Shown one piece after another: positions 43,086-52,300 of a DNA stretch of 64,000 bases. The first letter of the stretch is position 1. Each line of letters opens with the position of its first letter. The position numbers were made by a program, and so were the translations under genes. The DNA is from REEP01 sp964517265 (GTDB lineage Bacteria > Pseudomonadota > Alphaproteobacteria > Rhodospirillales > Defluviicoccaceae). The notes under the pieces are model-generated. The model was given only the letters and a program-made list of their open reading frames with translations, ran no database searches and was not told where the DNA came from. The stretch lies in assembly GCA_964517265.1 (NCBI GenBank), contig CAZFBS010000001.1, positions 186,001 to 250,000 on the forward strand, written 5' to 3'.

Positions 43086-44195
43086 TCAGAAGCGATACGA
43101 GACGCTGATTGTGCCATAGCGATCGGCCGAATCCTGATCATCGAACTCCAGCGTTCGCCCGACGTAACTGAAGGTCAGCCGCAGGTTGTCGTACGTCGCG
43201 ACGAAGCCTGCTTGGAAGGTTCCGACCATGTGCTTTTTGTCGACGCTGTGGCTGTCGCGGAAGGTGTTGCCGTCGAGGAAAATATCGCGGGCGACGAAAC
43301 GTCCTTCGCCGCCGACGAATACGTACCAGTTGAACCGCCGGGGAGCGCGCTCGAAGTAAGTACGGCCCGCGACATTGGGGCGGATCATGGGCGGGCCGAA
43401 ATCGATCTGAAGCCCCTGACCAAACCGGATGATACTGCCAAGGCCGGCGGAGGTTTCAATGTTGCCAAGCGAACCGGTGGCAAAGGGAATGGCATCCGCT
43501 TCCAGGCCGCCCCAAGTCAGGGCAGGTGTGCGAAGTTTGCGCTCCAGAACGATCAGCAGGCCCGGCTCGTTGTGCAGCTGGTTGTCCCAACCCTTGGGCT
43601 CGGGCGAGCCGACAATGCTGTGCACGAACTTCTGGGTTTCCTCGGCCAGTGAGGCGGGACCGACGACGCCGAGTTCGACCTCCAAGGTGTCGAGCGTATC
43701 GTAGCGGTTGCCGAACAGTTTCTGATCCGCCTCGACGTTCAGAGCAAAACCCGCATAAAGCCAACCGGCATAGGGGCGATCGTCGACGATCAGTTCACTG
43801 ACCTCGATATCTCCCGGCGTGAACATGCTTTGGCCGAAAGAAACCCGCAGTCGCGCATCGGCGCCCGGATCGAATGGATACAGCCATTCAAGAGCGTCCG
43901 CCGCCCACGGAATCCGCTGTCGCAGTCCGGGCGAGGTGTACGAGAGCCGGATGCCATTGGTGTAGTAGCGATCGGTGCCGGCGAGGATGTCGTTTTCGTA
44001 TTGGAACGTGATTATGCCCCGCTCCGGCGGGGCGGCGGGTTCGCTTTCGGCCGGGGCGGTCGAGGTCGGCACCTCCGGCTTTTGATCCGCGTTCGCCAGC
44101 GCCGGCATTGCCGCAACGGCAAGGCTCGTGGCGGCGAGCAGAGCGAAGGAGACGGATGAACGAACACTACGTGCGATAGACAAGCCGATCCTCAT
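43086..44195 (-). CDS. lipid A deacylase LpxR family protein
   Basis: 369 residues. A signal peptide of about 35 residues precedes a Pro/Ala-rich linker and a beta-barrel-type DUF2219 domain. ENDILAGTDRYYTNGIRL holds the conserved Asn-Asp and TNG; QLHNEPGLLI holds the His and Glu of the proposed active site. The C-terminal YGTISVSYRF ends in Phe, as outer-membrane barrels do. LpxR removes the 3'-acyloxyacyl chain from lipid A. The ATG at 44195 is preferred to one at 44303. Confidence 0.85.
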   Translation of the reverse strand: MRIGLSIARSVRSSVSFALLAATSLAVAAMPALANADQKPEVPTSTAPAESEPAAPPERGIITFQYENDILAGTDRYYTNGIRLSYTSPGLRQRIPWAADALEWLYPFDPGADARLRVSFGQSMFTPGDIEVSELIVDDRPYAGWLYAGFALNVEADQKLFGNRYDTLDTLEVELGVVGPASLAEETQKFVHSIVGSPEPKGWDNQLHNEPGLLIVLERKLRTPALTWGGLEADAIPFATGSLGNIETSAGLGSIIRFGQGLQIDFGPPMIRPNVAGRTYFERAPRRFNWYVFVGGEGRFVARDIFLDGNTFRDSHSVDKKHMVGTFQAGFVATYDNLRLTFSYVGRTLEFDDQDSADRYGTISVSYRF

Positions 44196-44400
44196 TCTGC
44201 GCCAGAGCCTTTTCTGTTCCTGAAGCAAGACATTCCCTGCGCCACCGTGCCGATCACGAGGTCCGGCAACACAGCGTAGAGACCGACAGAGTGCGTCAAG
44301 CACCGCCGCAAGGGCAATGCAGGAAAGTCAATCATGCCTCTCCGGCGCTCGGGCCACGCCCGCTTCGCCGCCGGCCGGCATGATCCTCGGAGGTGTATCA

Positions 44401-44505
44401 ATGCCCGATGGGGGAGCAGGACCGTCACGCCCATCGCAACGCGCAGCGGTACCGCTTCTTCGGATAAATCGCGATAAACAGGGAGCCTCACTTGTGCCAC
44501 CGTAA
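44401..44505 (+). CDS. possible 34-residue ORF
   Basis: ATG 44401 is preceded by GGAGGTG at 44389-44395, five bases away, a strong ribosome binding site. The 34-residue product MPDGGAGPSRPSQRAAVPLL onward has no hydrophobic helix or known family. It lies in the 394-bp gap between the divergent lpxR-like and parvulin genes and could equally be a leader or chance ORF. The rest of the gap shows nothing else. Confidence 0.25.
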   Translation: MPDGGAGPSRPSQRAAVPLLRINRDKQGASLVPP

Positions 44506-44589
44506 TCTTTATGCATATTCGCCAGATGACCTGTGCGCCTTGATCTGAAGCTGCCGCAGCGTCGATCCGAAATCGAAAAGAGAATTATC

Positions 44590-45519
44590 ATGAACATGTG
44601 GAAGGGCAGCCTGCGTTTCCTGGGAACGCTTGCCGTGCTAGCCGTTGTTGCTTCGCATACAGCACCGGCAGCGGACGAAGCGGATGACAGCACGGTGGTG
44701 GCGATCGTGGATGGCGAGGAAATTACACGGGCCGACGTCATGATGGCCAGGAACCGGCTGCCGGCGCAACTCCGCGAACTTCCGGAAGAGCAGATCCTGC
44801 CGATCCTGATCAACGTCGTGATCGACTCACGACTGATTGCAAACCAGGCACGCAAGGAGGGTATCGCAAAGGAGCCGGAGGTGGTGGCGCAGATGGAACT
44901 GGTTCAGGATATGGTGCTGGAGCAGACCCTGCTGACCCGTCATCTGCAGGGAAAAGTGACCGAAGACGCCCTGCGCGCCCGGTATGAGGAAACAACCAAG
45001 GACGAACAAGCACGCGAACAGGTGCATGCGCGGCATATTCTCGTGGCCGAGCGCAGCGAGGCCGAAGAGGTCATTCAGAAGCTGGATGACGGTGCCGACT
45101 TCAACAAACTGGCTGAGGAGGTCTCGACGGATCCGGCGGCTGAGGCAGGAGGGGATCTCGGCTATTTCGGTCGAGGGGAAATGATTCCGGCATTTTCACA
45201 GGTTGCCTTTGCGCTGGAGCCCGGTACCTATTCGAAAACGCCTGTCCAGACCGAGTTCGGTTGGCACGTGATCAAGGTGGAGGATCGCCGCATCGGCGAG
45301 CCGCCGCCGTTCGAGCAGGTCCAGGGCCAGCTCCAGCAGCAGATGGCGATGGAACTCCGCACCGCTTATGTGGAACAACTGCGCGAACAGGCGGAAATCG
45401 AGAGACTTTATCAACCTGCGCAGCCGGAGCAGTCGCCGGGCGCGGCAGATCCAGAAGGAAGTTCCCCAGAAGGGGGGTCCTCGGAAGGATCTTCGCCGTC
45501 GCCGGCCCGGCCGCAGTAA
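44590..45519 (+). CDS. parvulin-type peptidyl-prolyl isomerase
   Basis: 309 residues. Signal peptide (about 1-27), an N-terminal SurA-like helical region (GEEITRADVMMARNRLP), then a parvulin domain with VHARHILVAERSEAEEVI and GGDLGYFGRGEMIPAFSQVAFAL (read across residues 160-230). The tail after residue 285 is low complexity, with repeats of PEGSS. It probably helps fold outer-membrane or periplasmic proteins. The start ATG 44590 is preceded by AAAGAGA. Confidence 0.92.
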   Translation: MNMWKGSLRFLGTLAVLAVVASHTAPAADEADDSTVVAIVDGEEITRADVMMARNRLPAQLRELPEEQILPILINVVIDSRLIANQARKEGIAKEPEVVAQMELVQDMVLEQTLLTRHLQGKVTEDALRARYEETTKDEQAREQVHARHILVAERSEAEEVIQKLDDGADFNKLAEEVSTDPAAEAGGDLGYFGRGEMIPAFSQVAFALEPGTYSKTPVQTEFGWHVIKVEDRRIGEPPPFEQVQGQLQQQMAMELRTAYVEQLREQAEIERLYQPAQPEQSPGAADPEGSSPEGGSSEGSSPSPARPQ

Positions 45520-45534
45520 CCTGCCATTGATAAA

Positions 45535-45570
45535 GACAGGCATAAGGACAAGCATAAGGAGCCGATAAAG
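45535..45570. repeat. 12-bp tandem repeat before argJ
   Basis: GACAGGCATAAG and GACAAGCATAAG follow each other at 45535-45558, with a diverged third unit GAGCCGATAAAG at 45559-45570. It fills most of the leader just before the argJ start at 45575, overlapping its putative ribosome binding region. Confidence 0.7.
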
Positions 45571-45574
45571 CCCG

Positions 45575-46819
45575 ATGACGACGCTGAAACCCTCGCCGCT
45601 TGCCCCGGCCGGCTTTCCCGACATGCCGGCTCTGGCCGGGGTACGCGTGGCGACTCATGCCTGTGGCGTTCGCTACCGCGAGCGGGACGATGTTCTGCTG
45701 GTAGAGTTCGCCGCGGGTACATCGGTCGCCGGCGTCTTTACCCGATCTGCGACGGCGACGGCAGAGGTCGATTGGTGTCGCACTGCTCTTCGCGAAGGCA
45801 ACGCAGGCGGCGCGCGGGCGCTTTTGGTAAACGCGGGCAACGCCAACGCCTTTACCGGTCGTGACGGCGAGGACGCGGTGCAGCGGATCGTGCGGGCAAC
45901 AGCGGACCTCCTTCGCTGCTCGCCCACCGGGGTATTTCGGGCGGCAACAGGGGTCATCGGCGAGCCGTTGCCGGACGAGAAGATCACCAGCGCTCTTGTA
46001 TCCCTGCGCGAGACGCTCCGCCCTGGAGCCTGGGAGACGGCAGCGCGCGCGATCATGACAACCGACACGTTCGCGAAGGGCTCCACGCGCGGCGCCGTCG
46101 TTGACGGCGTGCCGGTGACCGTCAACGGGATCGCCAAGGGCTCGGGGATGATCGCGCCCAACATGGCGACGATGCTGGCGTTCGTGGTTACCGACGCGGC
46201 GATCGGTGGGCCAGCGTTGCAGGCGATACTGAATGACAGCGTTGAGAAGTCGTTCAACAGCATCACCGTCGATAGCGACACCTCGACCAGCGACACACTC
46301 TTGCTGTTCGCCACTGGAGGGGCCGGACACCCCACTGTTGACGATCCTGCCGATCCGCGGCTGGCCGACTTCCGCGCCGCGCTCGACGCGGTGTGTGTGG
46401 ATCTTGCCCAGCAGATCGTGCGCGACGGGGAGGGTGCGAGCAAATTCGTCACCGTGGCGGTGCGCGGCGCCGTCGACGACAAGGCTGCCAAGCGGATTGC
46501 CATGACGATTGCGAACTCGCCGCTGGTCAAGACCGCGATCGCCGGCGAGGATGCCAACTGGGGTCGGATCGTCATGGCGGTGGGAAAGGCGGGCGAGAAG
46601 GCCGATCGCGACCGCCTCGCCATCCGCATCGGCGGCCTTTCGGTGGCGGCGGCCGGCAAGGTGGTGGCGGGATATGACGAAGCGCCGGTTGCAGAGCACA
46701 TGAAAGGCATGGAAGTGGATATCGAGGTCGATGTCGGGGTCGGCAGCGGACAGGCGCGTGTTTGGACCTGTGATCTCACCCACGGGTATATCGACATCAA
46801 TGCCTCCTACCGCTCATGA
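45575..46819 (+). CDS. argJ: bifunctional ornithine acetyltransferase/N-acetylglutamate synthase
   Basis: 414 residues. ArgJ moves acetyl from N-acetylornithine to glutamate, closing the cyclic arginine pathway. The autocleavage site is at MIAPNMATML, with Thr199 as nucleophile. VNAGNANAFTG and KGSGMIAPNM are diagnostic; the C-terminus ends DINASYRS. The GNAT gene starts inside its last 20 bases. Confidence 0.97.
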   Translation: MTTLKPSPLAPAGFPDMPALAGVRVATHACGVRYRERDDVLLVEFAAGTSVAGVFTRSATATAEVDWCRTALREGNAGGARALLVNAGNANAFTGRDGEDAVQRIVRATADLLRCSPTGVFRAATGVIGEPLPDEKITSALVSLRETLRPGAWETAARAIMTTDTFAKGSTRGAVVDGVPVTVNGIAKGSGMIAPNMATMLAFVVTDAAIGGPALQAILNDSVEKSFNSITVDSDTSTSDTLLLFATGGAGHPTVDDPADPRLADFRAALDAVCVDLAQQIVRDGEGASKFVTVAVRGAVDDKAAKRIAMTIANSPLVKTAIAGEDANWGRIVMAVGKAGEKADRDRLAIRIGGLSVAAAGKVVAGYDEAPVAEHMKGMEVDIEVDVGVGSGQARVWTCDLTHGYIDINASYRS

Positions 46820-47363
46820 GCGGGCCCCGATAGCCGTTCTCGAGACGGAGCGGCTGATCCTGCGGCCGTTTCGCCGCTCCGATGTTGCCGCCATCGTCAC
46901 GCTGGCGGGAGATGAGGCGGTGGCAACAAAGACGGCGAGCATCCCCTATCCCTTGACGATCCGGGATGCGGAGGCTTGGCTCGATCGACATCTTGGCTCC
47001 ACAGGGAGCGAGGAAGTCGTGTTCGCCATTGAGCGTAAGCGGGATCGGGCTTTTCTGGGGGCGATCGGCCTGTTGATCACCGGCGGTCCGGAGCCGGCGC
47101 CGATGGGCTACTGGCTCGGGCGACCCTACTGGAACCAGGGGTACATGACGGAAGCGATCCGTCGCCTTCTCCACCACGTCTTCATGGAATTGAACGTGAC
47201 GGCGGTGCGGGCGGCGGCGTATCCGGACAACCCGGCGTCGATGCGGGTACAGGAGAAGGCAGGAATGGCGTTTGTCGGCCGGGAGATGGAGCCGGCACCA
47301 GCCCGTGGCGAGGATCGGGAAGTTCTGGTCCGCGAGATTACCCGCACGGCGTGGCTTCGGTGA
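46800..47363 (+). CDS. GNAT family N-acetyltransferase
   Basis: 187 residues. ETERLILRPFRRSDV at the N-terminus and YWLGRPYWNQGYMTEAIRRLL are typical of RimJ/RimL-like protein or metabolite acetyltransferases. VRAAAYPDNPASMRVQEKAGM covers the acetyl-CoA-binding region end. Its ATG lies 20 bp inside argJ, so the two are coupled. Substrate unknown. Confidence 0.9.
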   Translation: MPPTAHERAPIAVLETERLILRPFRRSDVAAIVTLAGDEAVATKTASIPYPLTIRDAEAWLDRHLGSTGSEEVVFAIERKRDRAFLGAIGLLITGGPEPAPMGYWLGRPYWNQGYMTEAIRRLLHHVFMELNVTAVRAAAYPDNPASMRVQEKAGMAFVGREMEPAPARGEDREVLVREITRTAWLR

Positions 47364-47812
47364 GCAGCGTCGATCCCACCTGCCTGCAGATAGCGGACCG
47401 TGCGCATTCTATGCTGCCGGTGGTTGTTGTCGCCGCCGTGGCTCTGGTTGATATCGATGGGCGGATCCTCGTCGCACAGCGCCCCGCTGGCAAGCGGATG
47501 GCGGGTCTCTGGGAATTCCCAGGCGGCAAGGTTCAGCCGCACGAGGCACCAGAGACGGCGCTGGTGCGGGAGTTGAAGGAAGAACTCGATCTGGATATCA
47601 CCGAAAGCTGCCTTGCTCCGCTCACGTTTGCCTCGCACGCCTACGAGGACTTTCACCTGCTGATGCCGTTGTATGTCTGCCGGGTGTGGAAGGGAACCCC
47701 CCGCCCGATGGAAGGGCAGGGATTGAAATGGTTGCGGCCTGTTGCAATGGCGGCTCTGGCGATGCCGCCGGCTGACAAGCCGCTGGTGGCATTGCTGCGG
47801 GATTTCCTTTAA
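47360..47812 (+). CDS. mutT: MutT-like nudix hydrolase
   Basis: 150 residues from GTG 47360, whose TG overlaps the TGA of the GNAT gene (GTGA); GTG 47351 or ATG 47417 are alternatives. The nudix box begins at Gly56: GGKVQPHEAPETALVRELKEELDL. The usual Gly at the ninth position of REUXEEXGU is Asp77 here. AGLWEFPGGKV and the fold resemble 8-oxo-dGTP hydrolases. The run argJ-GNAT-nudix is a single transcript. Confidence 0.88.
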   Translation: MSSVDPTCLQIADRAHSMLPVVVVAAVALVDIDGRILVAQRPAGKRMAGLWEFPGGKVQPHEAPETALVRELKEELDLDITESCLAPLTFASHAYEDFHLLMPLYVCRVWKGTPRPMEGQGLKWLRPVAMAALAMPPADKPLVALLRDFL

Positions 47813-47874
47813 GCGCGCTGTCGCAGGAGTGAGAGGTGCTTGCCTGTACCGATCGCCGCTCCTGATGGTTCCCG

Positions 47875-48183
47875 CTATTGAGGAAGGTTGTCCAGGTACG
47901 CCGCCAAGTCCTCGATCTCCTGCCGCGTCAAGTGCAAATCCGGCATTCCACCATGAGGTCGCGCAAGAAAGCCGCGCAATGCATCGGCGGTCCATCGTTG
48001 ATCGCGAGCGATCGCCGCGAGCGGCCGCGCCTGCGTTGCAGAAGCGGTCTCCTGCTCGACCAGATGGCAGCTCGAACACCACGTCAACGCGAGATCATGC
48101 CCCGCATCCGGATCCGCGGCGAGCGCTGCAGACGATGCAACAAGAATTGCCAGTGTCAGCGCCGTCAAAGCCATCCGCGTCAT
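47875..48183 (-). CDS. small periplasmic c-type cytochrome
   Basis: 102 residues. Signal peptide (about 1-22), one haem site CSSCH at about residues 36-40, and a Met ligand in HGGMPDLHLT. It is a soluble class I mono-haem cytochrome of unknown partner. It converges on the nudix gene with a 62-bp gap and is divergent from the CinA-like gene. Confidence 0.92.
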   Translation of the reverse strand: MTRMALTALTLAILVASSAALAADPDAGHDLALTWCSSCHLVEQETASATQARPLAAIARDQRWTADALRGFLARPHGGMPDLHLTRQEIEDLAAYLDNLPQ

Positions 48184-48332
48184 CTTGTCCTCCTTGCGTG
48201 CCCGTCTGCTGACGCACCATAGCAGAGCCGATTTCTGTCGGCGAGGGTGCGTGCTCGCTGCTGGGTAGCGGCTTGGCTTCCCCTGGCGTCGGCGGCTTGC
48301 TAAGGTTGTCGGGGCGAGAATCGGGGGGAATC

Positions 48333-49088
48333 GTGGTAGATACCATTGTTACGGCGGGTGTCATCATCATCGGCGACGAGGTTCTCTCCGGGCGCACCCA
48401 GGATCTCAACCTTGCGTTCCTCGCCAAGGCGTTGAACGAGATCGGCATCCGGGTGGCCGAAGCGCGCGTGATCCCGGATTCACAGGAGGTGATCGTCGCC
48501 ACCGTCAATACGTACCGCGCCGGCTTCGACTACGTGTTCACGACCGGTGGGATCGGCCCGACCCACGACGACATCACCGCAGCCAGCATCGCTCGCGCGT
48601 TCGATGTGCCTTTGCATCGGAACCGGGATGCCGTGCGCCTGCTGGAGCGTCAGTACGCAGCGCCCGATCGCAATGCCGCACGCATGCGGATGGCGGACGT
48701 GCCGGAAGGGGGAATCCTGATCGAGAACCCGGTCAGCGGTGCACCGGGTTTTCAGATGGAAAACGTGTTCGTGCTGCCGGGAGTCCCGCGCATCATGCAG
48801 GCGATGTTCGAGGGATTGCGCAATCGCCTTGTCGGCGGCGATCCGGTTCTTTCGCGATCACTCGCCGCGTTCACGACCGAGGGCAGCATCGCGATCCCGC
48901 TAGCCGCGGTACAAGCCCGCTACGATCGAGTGAGCATCGGCAGTTACCCCTTCGTGCGTGGCGGCCGGCTGGGAACCAGTCTGGTCCTTCGGTCGGCAGA
49001 CGCGCAGGCTCTTGATGAGGCGACGGCCGAGGTGATCGCGTTGGTCCGCTCGGTCGGCGTCGAACCGATCGAAGAGCCGACGGCGTAG
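48333..49088 (+). CDS. CinA-like molybdopterin-binding protein
   Basis: 251 residues from GTG 48333, preceded by a G-rich purine stretch. The MoCF-type domain shows AGVIIIGDEVLSGRTQDLN and TTGGIGPTHDDIT, motifs of CinA and MoaB/MogA. It is short, without the CinA C-terminal deamidase domain. The real role, nicotinamide mononucleotide or pterin related, cannot be told. An earlier ATG at 48273 adds an unlike N-terminus. Confidence 0.9.
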   Translation: MVDTIVTAGVIIIGDEVLSGRTQDLNLAFLAKALNEIGIRVAEARVIPDSQEVIVATVNTYRAGFDYVFTTGGIGPTHDDITAASIARAFDVPLHRNRDAVRLLERQYAAPDRNAARMRMADVPEGGILIENPVSGAPGFQMENVFVLPGVPRIMQAMFEGLRNRLVGGDPVLSRSLAAFTTEGSIAIPLAAVQARYDRVSIGSYPFVRGGRLGTSLVLRSADAQALDEATAEVIALVRSVGVEPIEEPTA

Positions 49089-49132
49089 CCGATCGCTCCG
49101 CACTGCCCTAGGCGTCGGCGCACCGGATTGCC

Positions 49133-49981
49133 TCAGGGGCCAACACCTGCGGTGTTGATGGCCTCAACGGAGCGCTCGTCAGCGACCGGGCGATCCACCG
49201 ATGGCTCGATGCGCACCCTCATCGACGTGGGCTCGACCGGGCCGAACGCCGTCGCAAACGATACCTCGGCCGCGTCGCGGCCGACCCCGATGCGGACCAA
49301 GCCGTCCAGATTGGCTTGCCGGGTGGGGTCGAACAGATACCAGCGATCCCCCAGATAAGCCTCGAAGACTGCGTGAAAGTCGGCCGGCTCCAGACCCCAA
49401 GCATAGCTGCTGACGAACCGAGCGGGGATGTCCAGAGCGCGGCAGAAGGTGATCCCGAGGTGGGCGAAATCCCGGCACACGCCGGCCCGTTCGAGCAGGG
49501 TATCGCAGGCGTTCGTACGGGTGTCACTGCTGCCGCGGCGGTACTCAATATGCTCGTAGATCCAGTTGCAAATCGCGGTAACACGCCCGTGCCCCGGCTC
49601 CAAATTGCCGAATTCGCGTCTCGCCCAAGCCCGCAAGGTGTCGACCGGGCAATAGCGGCTCGGGTAGAGGTGGGGGAATACCGCAAGAGGCAAGTCCTCC
49701 GGGGGCGTCTCGGGAACCATCGCCGGATTCTCACGATGAGTCTTCAACTCGACCTCGGCATCGTAGCGCACGTTGAGCGTGCCCGCCGGGACCCGCAGTC
49801 TTACGTATCGGTTATCGCTTTCCGGCATCACGTAGGGCTCGATGGCAAGGCCCGCCGGCGTGGTCTCAAGGCTTTCGCGGACGATTGTGTGCCGGTCGAT
49901 GCGGGCAACCTCGATGTTGAAGATAAGCGTCGACGAACCGCCGATCTGATACCCCAACTCGCATCCGACGACAAACTTCAT
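49133..49981 (-). CDS. transglutaminase-like cysteine protein
   Basis: 282 residues from ATG 49981 with GGAAGG upstream. An N-terminal beta domain (residues about 1-85) precedes a transglutaminase core: Cys169 (RAGVCRDFAHL), His203 (ADFHAVFEAYL), Asp218 (LFDPT). It is a bacterial cytoplasmic transglutaminase/protease homologue with unknown substrate. No partner genes such as alpha-E are seen here. Confidence 0.92.
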   Translation of the reverse strand: MKFVVGCELGYQIGGSSTLIFNIEVARIDRHTIVRESLETTPAGLAIEPYVMPESDNRYVRLRVPAGTLNVRYDAEVELKTHRENPAMVPETPPEDLPLAVFPHLYPSRYCPVDTLRAWARREFGNLEPGHGRVTAICNWIYEHIEYRRGSSDTRTNACDTLLERAGVCRDFAHLGITFCRALDIPARFVSSYAWGLEPADFHAVFEAYLGDRWYLFDPTRQANLDGLVRIGVGRDAAEVSFATAFGPVEPTSMRVRIEPSVDRPVADERSVEAINTAGVGP

Positions 49982-50335
49982 GCCTATTCCTTCCCCTTTG
50001 CTCAACACCGCGTCCTTGTCATCAAGATAAAGGGCCGCGAACGCCGATCACACTGACGAGGCATGATCCGGCCCGACGCAAATCCCTTGGTCTGCCGAAG
50101 CCCATAGCGGCAGGATCCGAGGGCGCCCTCTCTGGAGACAACATACATGTCGGCTCGTTCGCCATGCGCAATGGCTTCTCGGCCGCGGCCGGCCTTCGAG
50201 CTGAAGTTATTCAAGTTCCTCGTTCTTGCAATCGCATGGGGCGGCTCTGCAGAGGAGACCGAAGGGCAATCCCTTGGCACGACCTCGGTGGCTGGCTACC
50301 TCAATTACAGGATCAACGTATCGACGGAGGTTGCC

Positions 50336-50620
50336 GTGCTTCCCGTTCACCGTGTCCTCATCGGCTTCCTCATCAAGCACTTGCTCGCCGGGGCAGCGGG
50401 GGGCCTCCTGCTGGGAGGCCTGATCCTCTGGTACGACGTTGCCGGTTTGGCCACCATGATCTTTGTCGTGCCGATCGACGTCGTCGCGCTGTTGATGCTG
50501 TTCTTCGGCTTGTTTGTCACGTTCGGCAGCCTCGGCATGGCTGTCGCCGTGATGGGGCTCGGCGAAGAGCGCGACTCCGATCCAGTGGAGCCACGCCTTC
50601 CCCGCAAGTCGGGCCGCTGA
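50336..50620 (+). CDS. small membrane protein
   Basis: 94 residues from GTG 50336 with GGAGG at 50326-50330, five bases upstream. Two to three hydrophobic helices span residues about 8-78 and the tail is charged (GEERDSDPVEPR). Longer starts upstream are not membrane-like and lack a ribosome binding site. No family recognised. It converges on the lipoprotein gene with only seven bases between. Confidence 0.65.
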   Translation: MLPVHRVLIGFLIKHLLAGAAGGLLLGGLILWYDVAGLATMIFVVPIDVVALLMLFFGLFVTFGSLGMAVAVMGLGEERDSDPVEPRLPRKSGR

Positions 50621-50627
50621 GGCGGTA

Positions 50628-51269
50628 TCAGACACCGGCGCGACGGTGGGCGACAATCGCCGCCGCGATCTCGGCGCTGAGCCGTGTCACCGTCTCGCTC
50701 ATTGCTGCGACAATGGCGTCATAGTCATCGGGAGGAGCCGGCTCACGAAACACCGACCGTCGTACCGTCAACAGATCGAGTCCGTCTTCGCCGGATAGCG
50801 CCCATCGCGCGATGAGGGTCACGAGGCCGTCCACGTCGCGTTCGAACTTGGTGATGGTCACGGAAACCTGAAACTCGGGGCGGAGAAAAGGACCGCCCGG
50901 CAATACTGTCACCCGGTTGGTCGGAATCATGACGCCCAGATTCTCGGCCAGAACTTCCGCAAAATTGTCGGCGAGGGGAGCCGCCCAGTTGTGAAATTCG
51001 GCGCGCTCAAGAGTGTTCCGTGTGGTGCGGGCGACGATCTGCGGAGCGTCCAGATAATCGGGCACGCTGACCGGAGCGACGCCGACGACCGGGCCCGCAG
51101 GCGCTTTGCGAGAGGGAAGTTTCTCGATCTCTTGCGCCTGTTCGGCTTCGGGAACGGGCGTTAGAACATAGTAGGCCGGTGGCGGTGCCGGCTCCGCGAA
51201 AAGAAGAGCGCAACCGCTGGCAAATGGGACGCATACACCGAGAAGCATCCAGCGCAACGGCTTATTCAT
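50628..51269 (-). CDS. pqiC: PqiC-like ABC-transport auxiliary lipoprotein
   Basis: 213 residues. The lipobox FASGC puts the acylated Cys near residue 20. VGVAPVSVPDYLDAPQIVART and the WAAPLADNFAEVLAENL region match the PqiC/DUF330 family, outer-membrane lipoproteins that form a ring with PqiB MCE proteins. It is the last gene of the MCE operon, 14 bp after the MCE gene. The ATG at 51269 is preferred to one at 51281. Confidence 0.9.
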   Translation of the reverse strand: MNKPLRWMLLGVCVPFASGCALLFAEPAPPPAYYVLTPVPEAEQAQEIEKLPSRKAPAGPVVGVAPVSVPDYLDAPQIVARTTRNTLERAEFHNWAAPLADNFAEVLAENLGVMIPTNRVTVLPGGPFLRPEFQVSVTITKFERDVDGLVTLIARWALSGEDGLDLLTVRRSVFREPAPPDDYDAIVAAMSETVTRLSAEIAAAIVAHRRAGV

Positions 51270-51283
51270 GGGCCCAAACATTG

Positions 51284-52300
51284 CTACCTCGCTTGCCTGC
51301 CAAATAACAATGCATTGGGATTGCGCTCAAGTGTGGTGGCCAAGCTCCGCAGGGCACGTGCGGCACTGGTGGCTTCGCGCAAAGCTTGGGTGGCTTGATG
51401 ATGCAGGGCAGAGCCCGGCTCGATCGAAGCACCCGCCGCGGCCAGCGTCCGCTCGGCCTGTTCCAGTGTGCTTTCGATGCGGGCGAGCGCCGGTTGCGCC
51501 CTCGTCATCAGCGCACGGGTCTCGGCGAGCGTCAGTTCCCCCTCAACCGCGAGGGTGCGCAGCGAATTCAAGGCTTCTCCCGTGCCGGTCAGCACCGGTG
51601 CGAGCCTTTTGTCTATGTCTTCGACGACTGCTTGAAGCTGTTCCATGGTCTCATTGGCCCGGTGAACCGTATCGGCCAGTTCCGGCATGGTGACGAACTC
51701 GCGGATCGCGCTAAGGGAGGTATGGATTTCCTGCAGCACCGCGTCAGGCTCGAATGCCGCAAGATTGGCAAGGACGGTTTCTACCGCTGCCCTCACCTCC
51801 TGCATCTGCGATCTGATCGCCGGTATTTCGACAATTCCGTCCTCTGTCAGAAAAGTCTCCCGATCGGCCGCATTCAGTCGGATCGGCGTGTCCGGGGCCA
51901 TCACCAGATTGATCACCAGTTTGCCGGTGAGGATGCTGAAGAGCCCAAGCTGAGCCCTCATCCCGTCCCTTGCCAGCATTTTGACATCAAACCCATATGC
52001 CTCGTCTTCGGCAAACGTGATGTTCTGGGGCATCAGCGTGATCGATACCGGAATCGACACGGCGCCTTCCTGGACACGATAGACGAGGCCGATGCCGGTC
52101 ACCGAGCCGACCGTGACACCGTTGAACGTGACTGGCGCGCCGATGTCGAGCCCGGCTACGGACTCCTGGAAGTAGATGATGCCCGGGCGCGTTTCGGTGA
52201 AAAACCGGCCTCCGCCGATCACCAGCACGGCGACGATGGCCAGAGCGAGTGCACCGACGACGAAGCCGCCAATCAGTTTTGGATTGGCTCTCTTGCTCAT
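51284..52300 (-). CDS. mlaD: MCE-domain (MlaD-like) lipid transport protein
   Basis: 338 residues. An N-terminal membrane helix (about 10-30) leads to one MCE domain with PGIIYFQESVAGLDIGAPVTFNGVTVG (residues about 38-110), then long alpha-helical coiled-coil-like sequence to the C-terminus. A single MCE repeat with a long helical tail resembles PqiB/YebT-like or Mce-type needles more than the short MlaD. Its start overlaps the ATPase gene as ATGA. Confidence 0.93.
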   Translation of the reverse strand: MSKRANPKLIGGFVVGALALAIVAVLVIGGGRFFTETRPGIIYFQESVAGLDIGAPVTFNGVTVGSVTGIGLVYRVQEGAVSIPVSITLMPQNITFAEDEAYGFDVKMLARDGMRAQLGLFSILTGKLVINLVMAPDTPIRLNAADRETFLTEDGIVEIPAIRSQMQEVRAAVETVLANLAAFEPDAVLQEIHTSLSAIREFVTMPELADTVHRANETMEQLQAVVEDIDKRLAPVLTGTGEALNSLRTLAVEGELTLAETRALMTRAQPALARIESTLEQAERTLAAAGASIEPGSALHHQATQALREATSAARALRSLATTLERNPNALLFGRQAR

